Shown here: one piece after another, positions 1 to 10,797 of the stretch
Numbering within the stretch: position 1 is the first letter of the stretch
How the letters are laid out: each line of letters starts with the position of its first letter
Source: Coix lacryma-jobi var. lacryma-jobi
Taxonomy: Eukaryota > Streptophyta > Magnoliopsida > Poales > Poaceae
Length of the DNA stretch: 64,000 nucleotides
Assembly: GCA_009763385.1 (NCBI GenBank)
Contig: CM019823.1
Span: 48,625,528 to 48,689,527, forward strand
Reading direction: 5' to 3'
The notes under the pieces: model-generated
What the model was told of the DNA's origin: nothing
What the model saw: only the letters and a program-made list of their open reading frames with translations
Database searches by the model: none
Translations under genes and position numbers: made by a program

Positions 1-1264
1 TTTGTTCATATTCTATCAATAAAATTTGAACCAAGTGTTAAGTGAAATGAAAAGATCGAGATGGGACTGCTTGTCAACACATCACGGTATCAAGACTGTT
101 TCTCATTGCACATTTGAGTTAAACTTGAGTCGTGTAGTATATGACCGAAACCGACGCTTTAAGCTTCTGATTGCATATGCATAGGCTTAGCTCGGTTGAA
201 AAGTTAGGCAATGACAAGCTTTCAACCTCTCGCAATCACATGCTGAATTTGAACTTGTGTAATTTCACCGCTGCAACTCCGATTAAAATTTGAAATCACA
301 AGTGTATGTTTCATTCTGTAGCATGATGATTGAACTTTGCTAGGGGTAGTTCACCTTGTATACATGCTTAGCACTTGGTTGATTTCCTGTCTATACATGT
401 GTAGTGCTATTTTGATGGTGAATACCTTTTTGGCTAAAAACTGCTCACTTTGCTCTCATGTTCATATTTCGTATTTAGTGGTCAGTTTGAGCCTTTGCTA
501 GCATTTTAGGGATGTTGTTGAGTCTTTGGAGCTGTATTGTGTAGAGCATCTCTGCATTCTATTGACTATATTCCTGAAGCTGCTAACTTGCATTTTGACT
601 CATATGCGTTCTGGAAGGGGGAGAATTCTGCTTGTTGGCACATTTGATGGTGCATTTTCTAAGGAGGAGAGATTTTACACGATGGTGCATTCTTTGCTTG
701 ATGGTGCATTTTCAACTAAGGGGGAGATATTGCAAATCATATGCTCTCTGAGTGTTCAACTAAGGGGGAGAAACTACTTGGGGAGAAAATTTTCAAATCT
801 TGTGCTTTCCGAGTTGAACCAAGGGGGAGTTTTCCTGGTTGTGTGCACTATTTGAGGGGGAGTTTGCTCGTGATGAGTTTTTGAAATTTCCAATTGGTTT
901 GGAGCATTTTGCTATTTGTGTTGAGCCTTTGCCTCTTTCTTGAGGGACTAGCATTCGCCTTTCAGATTTTCAATTGGTGTCGAGCTCTTTTTCTTAAGCT
1001 GGTAACAGTTGGTATTGAGCCTTTCTGCTAGTGGTGTTGAGCCTGTTCTACCTCTTCTTGAGGGCTAGATTTGCTTTGCTTGGTTGCGTCGAGCCGTTGC
1101 TCATGTCTTTGGGGACCAAGTTGTCTTGCTCTTTCCACTTGACCTTCTCCGGCTTTGCTATGCTTTTGGGTCATTTGGTCGAGTTCTCTCTTCTCCTTCT
1201 TCCTTCTTCTAATTCTATTATGATTTGTGTGTGTAGTTGACAATGCACTCATCAAGGAGGAGAT
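1..1264 (+). other. C0 3' noncoding internal region with repeated polypurine tracts
   Basis: No supported coding region. AAGGGGGAG-like purine tracts recur at about 615-623, 661-670, 718-727, 762-770, 821-829 and 854-861. The terminal tract next to the LTR (1254-1264) reads AAGGAGGAGAT, with one G replaced by A compared with C1 and C2. Multiple polypurine tracts ahead of the 3' LTR are a known Sirevirus trait. The terminal tract is where plus-strand DNA synthesis would be primed. Confidence 0.7.
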
Positions 1265-1653
1265 TGCGGATACATGGGTGTATGCCGAGTCTCGAGTGAT
1301 GAGTGATTGTCAATGGGTTTGATCGCATGTACTTTGGCTTGTGTTGTGCAGGTGTCGAGCACGGAGACAGTGATCGAAGGAAAGGTGAAGGTCAAGTAGA
1401 TACGTGCCGTGCCGATGAACCGAGAGCGGTGAAGGGCAGACGTGAGGCTTGGACTGAGGGACCGGTGGCCTGAGGATCAGCTATGGTGGCTGGCAGCCTG
1501 GGACAGCGACGAGCGAAGACTTGGGGGGCACGGTGTTGCTCGGGTCGAGGACCTGGGGACACGTGTCGGTGGATGGGGTGCACGGGCGGTGCATCCCCTC
1601 TACAGCTTTGGTTTGGTGGTAGAGCCAGAGAAAAACCATCGGGTGGACGGTTT

Positions 1654-1880
1654 CCAGGTTTGGGCCTCAAAACCTGGGTGCTTCGGGTTTGCCGAGTTTG
1701 GGCCACAAAACTCAGGCTGAGGACGGTTTCCAGGTTTGGGCCTCAAAACCTGGGCGCTGGCGGGTTTCTGAGTTTGGGCCACAAAACTCAGGCGATGGGC
1801 GGCTGGATTCCCGGTTTGGGCCTCAAAACCGGGGGATGGACTTGATGGTCTGGTTTCTCGGTTTCGGCCACAAAACCGGG
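1654..1880 (+). repeat. Covarying hairpin array in the C0 LTR
   Basis: Six units of 24 nt, 35-55 bp apart. The first has arms ccaggttt/aaacctgg around loop gggcctca (1654-1677). Others have arms ctgagttt/aaactcag and cccggttt/aaaccggg, with loops gggccaca or gggcctca. The four outer arm positions change together on both sides, so pairing is kept while sequence changes. The second and last units each have one mismatch. Confidence 0.85.
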
Positions 1881-2665
1881 GGCGGAGTCTATGAAAAGGA
1901 CGAGCAGAGCGGAGGCGGCACGTGGCGGCAATTGGTGAGGTTGCGTCGAGGCAACGCTACCAGTTGTGCGGGCGTGGCCGTCGGATTCAACTATCTTCGA
2001 GTTGGTCCAGAATAACCCTATGGTCTAGCTGGTTCGCTCTGTAATTAGTTAGGGGTAGAGTGGGAATTAGAATTAGGATAAGTAGAGGGAGACACCTACC
2101 TCCCATCCTATCTCAGTCATTTGCTCTTTGCACTTAGGGTTTTCCTGCTTTCCCATTCCCTGCTGTAGCCACTTAGATCTGCAGAGAACCATACCTCTGT
2201 GTACTGAAGATTTTGAGGAAGTGAGACCGTAATCTCACTATTGTAGCATGTGGTAGCCACACGGTTGCAGGTCGATGACTTGATTCGCATTTTCGTTCGT
2301 GTTCTTCGCGTTCTTCATTTCTCCGTGATTTTCCCATCACTCGATCTCCCTCTCTATTGCGTCTTTTCGAATTCCACTTAAATCAACTTGTTCTTTATAG
2401 TGAGGAGATCATTTCCACCGAAGGAATGCATCTAACTCCTCACGAACAAGTAGATCGGGTCGATTTCGTTTTCGTGGCACTTTTTCGGTTCATACACCTT
2501 CCCTTTTGATTTCTCATTGATTGAGTTGTTTTGAGTGGATGATTTCTTGGGGATAGTCTCCTAACTACCTCGTGATCATCCTCTCCAAGTTTGGGATCAA
2601 GGGATTTTGGTTTGAATCGATTTGGAGAAGATTTGAGTTTTGGGCGACCAAAATCGCCCTTTCTG

Positions 2666-2937
2666 GACACTCGCGGACAGTCTGCCAGTGTGTCCGCGGA
2701 CAGTCCGCGCATCGGGGAAACGCCAGATCAGTGTCCGTGTTCCTCGGGTGCTGTACTGTTCATTGACCGGCGGACAATCCGCCGTTCAAGTTTGCGGACA
2801 GTCCGGGAACAGTCCAGGGGACTTCAGCAGCCTTGCTTTTTTTGCGTTTTAGCCGGCGGACAGTCCGGGATCGGCTGGCGGACAGTCCGCAGTAGCCGCA
2901 GACAGTCCGGGACTCCAGGTCCGGACAGTCCGGGATC
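2666..2937 (+). repeat. Array of GCGGACAGTCCGC palindromes in the C0 LTR
   Basis: Around ten irregularly spaced copies of a 13-bp near-perfect palindrome (arms GCGGAC/GTCCGC, centre A), some decayed to GTCCGGGA-type halves. Matching arrays lie in the other Sirevirus LTRs at about 10798-11146, 23484-23740, 47517-47785, 59565-59823 and 62101-62343. Confidence 0.8.
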
Positions 2938-3349
2938 CTGCTGAAGCTTCTGGTTTAGTGCGTTTGCTCTCACGACTTTTCATCTTGGTTTTCAGACTTC
3001 TCGTTTGGCCCTATAGTTAACCAAGAAACCTCTCTAGGTATCTTTGCTACTTGTTAGCATCGGTATTTGGGGATTTCTCGACGTAGCCTACAATCTACGT
3101 TCGGGACTCGGTTTTCAAGGGGCAAACTTATGCCGGTGCTTTTTGTGTTTGGTTTGCTATCGCTTTGTGGTGCCTCGCTGTGATCCTAGGGATCATCCAC
3201 CCTCTTCCAAGGGTCGTGGGCATCACGTTTTCGGTCGAAGCTTTCGAGGGTTGATTTTGGGACAATAGGCCAAAGTTTCGAGAGAAATTTTTTGTGGCTC
3301 CCATTCACCCCCCCTCTGGTCGCCTTGCTATTGCATTCTCGGTCCTTCA

Positions 3350-4654
3350 GAGGGGATAGACTATGAGGAGACTTTTGCTCCTGTAGCTCGTTTGGAGGCA
3401 ATTAGGATACTCTTGGCTTTTGCTGCATCCAAAAGTTTCAAACTTTTTCAAATGGATGTAAAGAGTGCCTTCTTAAACGACTACATAGAAGAAGAGGTGT
3501 ATGTCAAACAACCCCCCAGTTTTGAAAATCCCAAGTTTCCAAACCATGTTTTTAAACTTCACAAAGCCTTGTATGGTTTGAAACAAGCCCCTAGAGCCTA
3601 GTATGATAGGTTGAAAACCTTTTTGCTTGCTAAGGGTTTTAAAATGGGATGTGTGGATAAAACGCTCTTTCTCCTCAAGCAAGGCAATGATACTCTCTTG
3701 GTCCAGATTTACGTGGATGATATCATTTCCGGTGGTTCTTCTCGCGCTTTGGTTGCCAAGTTTGCAGATCTTATGAGCAGGGAATTTGAGATGAGCATGA
3801 TGGGCGAGTTGACATTCTTCCTCGGGTTGCAAATTAAGCAATCCCAAGAAGGAACGTTTGTGCACCAGGGCAAGTACACCAAGGACATATTGAAGAAATT
3901 CGATATGGGTGAGGCCAAGCCTCTTCCAACACCCATGTCAACCACGACGGCCCTGGATGCAGACGTGGATGGAGAAGCTGTGGACCAGAAGGAGTACCGG
4001 AGTATGATTGGGTCGCTGCTATACCTGACGGCGACACGCCCGGACATTTAGTTCGCGGTGTGCCTTTGTGCGCGCTTTCAGGCGTCGCCGCGCACCTCTC
4101 ATAGTCAGGCGGTCAAGCGCATTATGAGGTACCTTCATTTCACTCCTGAGTTCGGGATTTGGTATTCAGCTTCCTCCACCCTCTCCCTTTGCGGTTATTC
4201 TGATGCCGATTTTGCTAGTTGCCGAATTGAGCGCAAGTCCACTTCTGGGACTTGTCAGTTTTTGGGTTGTTCTCTTGTATCTTGGTCTTCGCGCAAGCAG
4301 TCTAGTGTCGCCCAGTCTACCATAGAGGCTGAGTATGTTGCTACGGCTAGCTGCTGTTCCCAGTTGCTTTGGATGATGGCCACTTTGCGTGATTTTGGTC
4401 TGAGCTTTTCTCGAGTGCCTTTACTTTATGACAACACGAGTGCTATTAGCGTTGTTAAGAACCTCGTGCTGCATTCTAAGACCAAACACATTGATGTGCG
4501 CTTTCATTCTCTGCGAGACCATTTTGAGAAGGGTGATATCGACCTTCGCCATGTCGATACTCATCATTAGTTGGCAGACATTTTTACTAAGCCTTTGGAC
4601 CAATCAACTTTTAATAGGTTGAGAGGTGATCTTGGTGCGTGTTTCCCCTTTTAG
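3350..4654 (+). pseudogene. pol: C1 pol fragment: reverse transcriptase and RNase H
   Basis: This encodes the end of the polyprotein that would copy element RNA into DNA. The reading frame starts inside the RT domain (GIDYEETFAPVARLEAIRI), passes the RT active site YVDD near 3712-3723, and continues through RNase H (SDADFA, AQSTIEAEYVA, LHSKTKHIDVRFH) to the TAG at 4652-4654. The whole stretch is in one frame without indels, but three nonsense codons break it: TAG at 3599-3601 (a tryptophan in the copies), TAG at 4049-4051 and TAG at 4568-4570 (both glutamine in the copies). The 5' part was separated by the C0 insertion. Not functional as it stands. Confidence 0.88.
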
Positions 4655-6351
4655 ATGAGGGAAACATTTTGTCTATTGTACCATAGACTAACTCTTTTTC
4701 TTTTGTTCTGTTTTCTTTTCTGGTAGATTAGTCTTTGCATTTTATCATGCATCTTTGCATTTTTCGAGCTTCATGTATATAATCTTTAGAATGTGATTAT
4801 GATCTGTTTAGTGTATGTTCCGATGATACATGATGCTGCTTGTAGCTTAGGCTCTTTTTGATCACTGATACATGTTGTGAGCTGAGCTATTTTATGAATG
4901 GTGAATATGCTAAATAAACTTAAAATTTGAAACTGTTCACCATGGAGATTGGCAACTAGCATGTGTAGAATGTGTTGAAATCACTTGTGCTTTTCATATA
5001 TGGTAGGTTGCTATGTCTCTAGTTTTGAGTCATTCACTTGCTTGGTATGTTCATATTCTGTTATAAAATTGAACCAAGTTTTAAGTGAATTGAAAAGATT
5101 GAGATGGGATTGCTTGTTAGCACATCACGGTATCGAGACTGTTTCTCATTGCACATTGAGTTAAAATTGAGCCGTGTAGTGTATGACCGAAACCATTGCT
5201 TTAAGCTTCTGATTGCATATTCATAGGCTTAGCTCGGTTGAAAAGTTAGGCAATGACAAGCTTTCAACCTCTCGCAATCACTTGCTGAATTTTGAACTTG
5301 TGTATTTTCACCGCTGCAACTCTGATAAGATCTAAAAACACAAGTTTATGTTTCATTCTATAGCATGATGATTGAACTTTGCTAGGGGTAGTTCACCTTG
5401 TATACATGTTTAGCACTTGTTTGACTTCCTGTCTATACATGTTCAGTGCTATTTTTGTGGTGAACACCTTTTCTGAATGACTCAAAACTGCTCACTTTGC
5501 TCATCTGTTCATATTTCGTATTTAGTGATCAGTTTGAGCCTTTGCTGGCATGTATGCTTATTGTTGAGTCATCGGATCTGCACTCTGTAGAGCATCTTTT
5601 CATTCTATCGAGTATATTCCTGAAGCTACTAACTTGCATTTTGGCTCATATGCATTTGGAAGGGAGAAGTCTGCTTGATAGTGCATTATCAACTAAGGGG
5701 GAGAAACTTTGTCAAATCATATAATAGTTGAGTGCATTATTGGAGGGGGAGTCTGCTCGTGTGTAGCTTTGGAGCATTTTTCAATTGTCTTGGCTTTTCA
5801 ATTGGTTCGGAGTTTTTTCTTTTCAATCAGTTCGGAGCTTTTCTGCTAGTTGTGTTGAGCCTCTGTGCCTCTATCTTGAGGGACTAGCAGTTTTCAGTTG
5901 ATTTTGTTTCAATTTGGTTTCGAGCCTTCTCTCTAGCTTCTAAATTGGTATCGAGCTCCTTTGCCTTTCAATTGGTATCGAGCTCTCCCTATTTTCAGTT
6001 GGTATCGAGCCTTCTCGCTAGCGGTGTTGAGCCCGTTCTGCCTCTTCTTGAGGGCTAGCTCTATTTTGCTTGAATTTCAATTGGTATTTCCATTGGTATC
6101 GAGCTTTCCTACTAGCGGTGTTGAGCCTGTTCTACCTCTTCTTGAGGGCTAGCTTTGCTTTGCTTGGTTGCGTCGAGCCGTTGCCCATGTCTTTGGGGAC
6201 CAAGTTGTTTTGCTCACTCCACTTGACCTTCTTTCGGCTTTACTATGCTTTTGGGTCATTTGGTCGAGTTCTCTCTCTTCCTTCTTCTTTCTTCTTGTAC
6301 TTTCATATGATTTATGTTGGTAGTTGACAATGCACTCATCAAGGGGGAGAT
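4655..6351 (+). other. C1 3' noncoding internal region and polypurine tract
   Basis: About 1.7 kb between the pol stop and the 3' LTR, with no supported gene. It is homologous to 1-1264 and 16055-17740. Purine tracts of the AAGGGGGAG type occur near 5695-5703 and 5743-5751. The terminal tract AAGGGGGAGAT at 6341-6351 abuts the LTR start TGCGG. Confidence 0.75.
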
Positions 6352-6807
6352 TGCGGATACATGGGTGTATGTCGGATCTTGAGTGATGAGTGATTGTCAA
6401 TGGGTTTGATGCGCATGTTCTTTGGCTTGTGTTGTGCAGGTGTCGAGCACGGAGACAGTGATCCAAGGCAAGGTGAAGGTCAAGTAGAGATGTACCATGC
6501 CGATGGACCGGGAGCGGTGAAGGATGGGCGTGTCGTGCGGCGGACGTGCCATGTCGATGGACCCAGAGCGGTGAAGGGCGGACGTGAGGCTTGGACTGAG
6601 GGACCGGTGGTCTGAGGATCAGTTGTGGTGGCTGACAGCCTGTGACAGCGACGAGCGAAGACTTGCAGTGCACGGTGTTGCTCGAGTCGAGGACCTGGGG
6701 ACACGTGTCGGTGGACGGGGTGCACGAGCGGTGCATCCCCTCTACGACGTCGGTTTGGTGGTTGAGCCACAGAAAAACCACCGGGTGGACGGTTTTCAGG
6801 TTTAGGC
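6352..6807 (+). repeat. C1 3' LTR, segment 1
   Basis: It begins TGCGGATACATGG directly after the polypurine tract and matches the first 450 bp of other Sirevirus LTRs. It ends at the G1a insertion. The last five bases TAGGC (6803-6807) are the left copy of the target duplication. The break lies within the loop of a hairpin unit whose left arm is tcaggttt and whose right arm, aaacctgg, is found at 22988-22995. Confidence 0.88.
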
Positions 6808-6844
6808 TGTTGATGGTCCTTAAACACCTGTTTTACCATCAACA
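6808..6844 (+). repeat. Terminal hairpin at the G1a 5' LTR start
   Basis: Arms TGTTGATGGT (6808-6817) and ACCATCAACA (6835-6844) with a 17-nt loop. The same structure starts the 3' LTR (21604-21640). In G1b the arms are TGTTGACGGT/ACCGTCAACA (44884-44920), a paired T:A to C:G change. Confidence 0.85.
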
Positions 6845-7016
6845 TTTTACCCTAAAATCTACCAAAAAGGCATGAAATGTAGTCAAATAGGTTTCAAACT
6901 AACCAAATTCCACATGTCCATAGATTTTTATTTGAATGCAGGAATTTGGACCAAATTTGGACATTCGAACCACCAGAGGCCAAACCCTCTCAGCAGGGCC
7001 CAAATGGGCCTAGGAG

Positions 7017-7076
7017 AGGTGGCGCCCGCCACCCCTAGGTGGCGCCCGCCACCTCTAAGTGGTGCCCGCCACTTGG
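7017..7076 (+). repeat. GC-rich palindromes in the G1a LTR
   Basis: Three tandem units of the form GTGGCG-CC-CGCCAC, with flanks that stay paired: agg/cct in the first two, aag/ctt in the third (which has one mismatch, GTGGTG). Another unit lies at about 7324-7342. The 3' LTR has units at about 21824-21852. Confidence 0.75.
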
Positions 7077-7395
7077 GTTGGCCCAAGTTCCACTCCCTGC
7101 CATGTCACCGATCTGTGTGACCTCCCCAAGGCCAAATCTTGGCCCTTGGTCACTAGGTCAGTGGCATCGGACGACTCAGGATGAAGTGGCGTGGATCAAG
7201 GCTGAATGGCGGTTGCTAGGACATGCAACCAACTTCCAAACCGCCTTGGACAACCACCTGGAGGCCGTAGGATCAAAGACGGTGCATCCAGCGGCCAGGA
7301 GATTGGCGGCCGCCAGTTGGGGGTGGCGCCCGCCACCTGACCTAACCCTAGGTCGGTGGGCTGCCCCCGATAAGTACCCCCTCACTCCTGAAGAC

Positions 7396-7403
7396 TATAA
7401 ATA
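7396..7403 (+). promoter_or_regulatory. Likely TATA box of the G1a 5' LTR
   Basis: TATAAATA in a C-rich context. The same motif is kept in the 3' LTR (22172-22179) and in both G1b LTRs on the minus strand (44324-44331, 38671-38678). Transcription would be expected to start about 30 bp downstream; this is inferred. Confidence 0.65.
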
Positions 7404-8639
7404 CCCCCCTGGTGGCACCATTCCATTCACACCAACACTAAGCAAAGCAACACCAGGCAAGAGAAGTGAGAGTTAGGTTAGAAGCTCAGAGAGCTTAGGC
7501 AAGTAGGTAGCTAGTAGAGCAAGGAATCTTCGCCCTCGTGGTAGCGCTGCTCAAGGCTTAGCTCAAGAGTAGAGGCGTGCGAGTGATCGGTCCTAGAGCT
7601 GGGAAGACTCTTCCTTCATCTCCAGTTTAGGTTTTGTTCTTGTTACTCAAGCACTAACTATATTCTAGTTCATCATTTCAAGTATCACTTTATTCTACTT
7701 ATCAGTATTGAGTGGCATACTTGCTTGATTGCTTGAGTGCCTAGCTATCCTACAGTTCAATTCACTTAGCCATAGTAGTTAATCTCTAGTGAGCTTAGTG
7801 TTTGATCTTTGCCAATAGGTTGCTTAGTTAGTTTAGTGTTTATCTTATTAAGTCAAGTATTAGCTCTGACGTCCGCAAGGGTGTCTCTATTCAAAGCTAG
7901 GGTAGAGATAGTTAGAATATAGTTAAGCGTGGTGCTTAGTTATAGACTAACCTTCAGATACGGCTGGACCCCCGGATAGCTGTGGTAGCAAGCAAGTGGT
8001 GACAGCCCTGTGCGCCTTGAATTCCACCACGTAGTTGGCCCAGTTTAACAGTAAGGCTCGTTGTGCTAGCGTTCAACCTAAGTTAGTGGTAAAGGCTAGT
8101 ACGCCTCGATACATGACAAGATAGGAATAAAACTTTGCTTAACTTTGTTGCTTTATTGTCTTTTGCCTGTCTTGCTTCATAAGTTATCTTGCTTCATAGT
8201 TACCTTGCTTTGTAGTTATCTAGGAGTAGTTAGTAGTTAGTTAGTTATATCAGTTACCCTTAGTTACCCCTCTATCTATCTAGTTATCCACCTTACCTTA
8301 GCCATCCATCTCATCCTTACCTAACCACCCACATATTCTTTCTAGCCTTTCAGCCCCTCTCTTCCCTTTTCTCTTTTCTTCGACTCTCATCCCCTCCTTG
8401 ACTCGACTCATACACCACCCTAGCCTTCCCTTGGGATCAAATAAATCGACACCTGGTACTCCCAGGCGAAGTGCTACTACGATAGTTCTGTGCGCTTGTA
8501 GAATCTCCTCTTGGTAGATTGCAATCTCTCTAGCTAGCTCCTACTAGTGTCGGGATTGACAACCCCGCTTGGCATTAGTAGATAGCTGCTTTAGCTTCAC
8601 TCCTTTAGGTATAGTGACCGGACTTGCTACAAGCACTTC

Positions 8640-8729
8640 TGACGCTGTTGCCAGGAATAGATTTCATAGTCTACTCCTAGTAACAACGTTAGCAAGTGCC
8701 AACAAGCATTTCTGGGCCGTTACCGGGGA
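8640..8729 (+). repeat. Two primer-site-like copies inside the G1a U5
   Basis: TGACGCTGTTGCCAGGA (8640-8656) and TGGGCCGTTACCGGGGA (8713-8729) resemble the true primer site at 8782-8799. They share the upstream context CAAGCA(T/C)TTCT and are spaced about 70 bp apart. They belong to the LTR, because the 3' LTR carries them as well (22844-22860, 22917-22933). Confidence 0.75.
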
Positions 8730-8781
8730 TAGTTGCCTAGCTCTATCTTTAGTGAAGCTAAGAACTACCAACAAGCATTTC

Positions 8782-8799
8782 TGGCGCCGTTGCCGGGGA
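8782..8799 (+). promoter_or_regulatory. G1a primer binding site (tRNA-Asp)
   Basis: TGGCGCCGTTGCCGGGGA is the exact complement of the 3' end of plant tRNA-Asp, including CCA. It lies 8 nt after the LTR end. Minus-strand DNA synthesis would start here. Confidence 0.9.
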
Positions 8800-8960
8800 A
8801 GGTATTCGGTGTATCGGTTGAGTCCGTGTCGAATTTATCTTCGCTTAAGCTCCCGCTTAGCGAATCCCATCTTACCCCATTCTTTCTTTCCTTAACTCTT
8901 CTTACCTTTTTCCTTCATCTTCTTCAACTTCTTTCTTTCTTATCTCGTTCTATCTTCACG

Positions 8961-9376
8961 ATGGCCAATAAAACCATTCGTGAATTTTCTGCTCCTTCTG
9001 CTGCCAATGTAGCGACAGGACCAGGCGTGATCGATGCCAACCTCAATTTTGAGTTGAAACCGGCTCTGATCACGATGGTCCAAGCTAGCCCGTTCTGTGG
9101 CAAAGCTCATGAGGATGCCAATGCTCACCTAGAACAATTCTTGGAGATTTGCGGCACCTTCACCATTAAGGGGATAACCCAAGAAGCCATCCGTCTTCGT
9201 CTCTTTCCTTTCTCTTTGCTAGGAAAAGCGAAGCAATGGTTCTATACCGATCGCAACGCTGTAGACACATCGGACAAATGTTCCAATGCTTTTCTCGCTA
9301 AATTCTTTCCGATGGGCAAGACGAATGCTCTGCGCAACAAAATCTCCAGCTGTACGCAACAAGCCGAGGAATCTAT
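8961..9376 (+). pseudogene. gag: G1a gag, 5' part (interrupted by C2)
   Basis: Starts at ATG 8961 (MANKTIREFSAPSA), the same start as in G1b, and encodes the retrotransposon Gag core (LEICGTFTIKG, IRLRLFPFSLLGKAKQWFY). The open frame upstream of this ATG lies in the leader and U5. The frame is open until the C2 insertion at 9377; TCTAT (9372-9376) is the left target duplication. The remaining Gag and the protease continue in the same frame from 18429. Gag would form the particle packaging element RNA. The only damage seen in this copy is the C2 insertion. Confidence 0.88.
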
Positions 9377-9766
9377 TGCGGATACATGGGAGTATGCCGA
9401 GTCTCGGAGTGATGAGTGATTGTCAACGGGTTTGATCGCATGTTCTTTGGCTTGTGTTGTGCAGGTGTCGAGCACGGAGACAGTGATCGAGGGCAAGGTG
9501 AAGGTCAAGTAGAGACGTGCCGTGCCGATGGACCGGGAGCGGTGAAGGGCGGACGTGAGGCTTGGACTGAGGGACCGGTGGCCTGAGGATCAGCTGTGGT
9601 GGCTGACAGCCTGGGACAGCGATGAGCGGAGACTTGCGGGACATGGTGTTGCTCGGGTCGAGGACCTGGGGACACGTGTCGGTGGACGGGGTGCATGGGC
9701 GGTGCATCCCCTCTACAGCTCCGGTTTGGTGGTTAAGCCAGAGAAAAACCACTGGGTGGACGGTTT

Positions 9767-10032
9767 CCGAGTTTGGGCCACAAAACTCGGGCGGACGGTT
9801 TCCAGGTTTGGGCCACAAAACCTGGGTGCTGCGGGTCTGCCGAGTTTGGGCCAGAAAACTCGAGCTGAGGACGGTTTCCAGGTTCGGGCCTCAAAACCTG
9901 GGCGCTGGCGGGTTTCCTGGTTTCGGCCACAAAACCAGGGGATGGACTTGGAGGCTGGTTTCCCGGTTTGGGCCTCAAACCCGGGGGATGGCGTGAAAAG
10001 CCTGGTTTCCTGGTTTCGGCCACAAAACCGGG
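9767..10032 (+). repeat. Covarying hairpin array in the C2 5' LTR
   Basis: Seven 24-nt units. The first has arms ccgagttt/aaactcgg and loop gggccaca (9767-9790). Later units have arms ccaggttt/aaacctgg and cctggttt/aaaccagg with loop gggccaca or cggccaca. Three or four units carry one mismatch. Units are about 40-46 bp apart. Confidence 0.85.
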
Positions 10033-10797
10033 GGTGCAGAGCGAGGGCGGCACGTGGCGGCAATCGGGAGGTTGCGTCGAGGCAATGCTACAAGTTGTGC
10101 GGGCGTGGCCGTCGGATCACAACTATCTTCGAGTTGGTCTAGAATAACCCTAGGGTTTAGCTGGTTCGCTCTGTAATTAGTTAGGGGTAGAGTTGGAATT
10201 AGGATTAGTTAGAATTACGATAAGTAGGGGGAGACACCCACCTCCCCATCTATCTCAGTCATTTGCTCTTTGCTTCTAGGGTTTCCTGTTCTCCCATTCC
10301 CTGCTGTAGCTAGCTGAGATCCGCAGAAAAACCTTGCCTCTGTGTACTAAAGATTTTGAGGAAGTAAGGCCGTAACCTCACTGTTGTAGCGTGTGGTAGC
10401 CACACGGTTGCAGATCGATGTGTTGATTCGTGTTTTGGTTCGTGTTCTTCGCGTTTTTCCCGTCGCTCGATCTCCCTCTCCAGTGCGTCTTTGTGAAATC
10501 CGTTTGAATCATCTTGTTCTTTACATTGAGGAGGTCATCTTGACAAAAGGAATTCATCTAACTCCTCACGAACTAGTAGATCGGGTTGATTTCATTTTCG
10601 TGGTGCTTTTTCGGTTAATACACCTTCCCCTTCGATTTCCTGTTGATTGAGTTGATTTGAGTGGAAGATTTCTTGGGGATAGTCTCCTAACTACCTCGTG
10701 ATCATCCTCTCCAAGTTTGGGATCAAGGGATTTTGATTTGGATCGGATTTGGGGAGATTTGAGTTTTGGGCGACCAAAATCGCCCTTTCTGGGAGGT

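Larger units (their letters stand above)
1..3349 (+). mobile_element. C0: 3' end of a Sirevirus-type Ty1/copia retrotransposon
   Basis: Only the 3' noncoding internal region (1-1264) and the complete 3' LTR (1265-3349) lie in the window. The internal part is homologous to the stretches after RNase H in C1 (from about 5050) and C2 (from about 16430), and in reverse orientation in C3 and C5. The LTR ends with CTTCA at 3349 and is followed at once by reverse-transcriptase coding sequence of C1, so C0 is inserted in C1 pol. The expected 5-bp target duplication is GAGGG (3350-3354); its partner copy lies left of the window. Gag and pol of C0 are not visible. Assignment to Sirevirus rests on homology to C2 and on the repeated purine tracts. 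Confidence 0.85.
1265..3349 (+). repeat. C0 3' LTR (Sirevirus family)
   Basis: A 2085-bp LTR starting TGCGGATACATGG and ending CTTCA. It aligns along its length with the C2 5' LTR (9377-11559) and, in reverse, with the LTRs of C3, the solo LTR and, in its U3-side half, C5. From 5' to 3' it holds a hairpin array (1654-1880), a purine/AT-rich block, an array of GCGGACAGTCCGC-type palindromes (2666-2937), and a C-rich tract just before the 3' end (3307-3315). Open frames across it are composition artefacts and are not called. Confidence 0.9.
6808..8773 (+). repeat. G1a 5' LTR
   Basis: A 1966-bp LTR from TGTTGATGG to CCAACA. It contains a terminal hairpin (6808-6844), GC-rich palindromes (7017-7076 and 7305-7345), a TATA box (7396-7403) and two degenerate copies of the primer site near its 3' end (8640-8656, 8713-8729). 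It is longer than the 3' LTR, which has an internal deletion of about 590 bp. Confidence 0.9.

Noticed and set aside
8782..8799. A tRNA-Asp gene fragment.
   Set aside because: Only the complement of the tRNA 3' end is present, at the position of a primer binding site; no cloverleaf.
9767..10032. Regularly spaced palindromic repeats resembling a CRISPR array.
   Set aside because: Units vary in the arms, spacers are short and themselves repetitive, there are no cas genes, and the context is a plant LTR.
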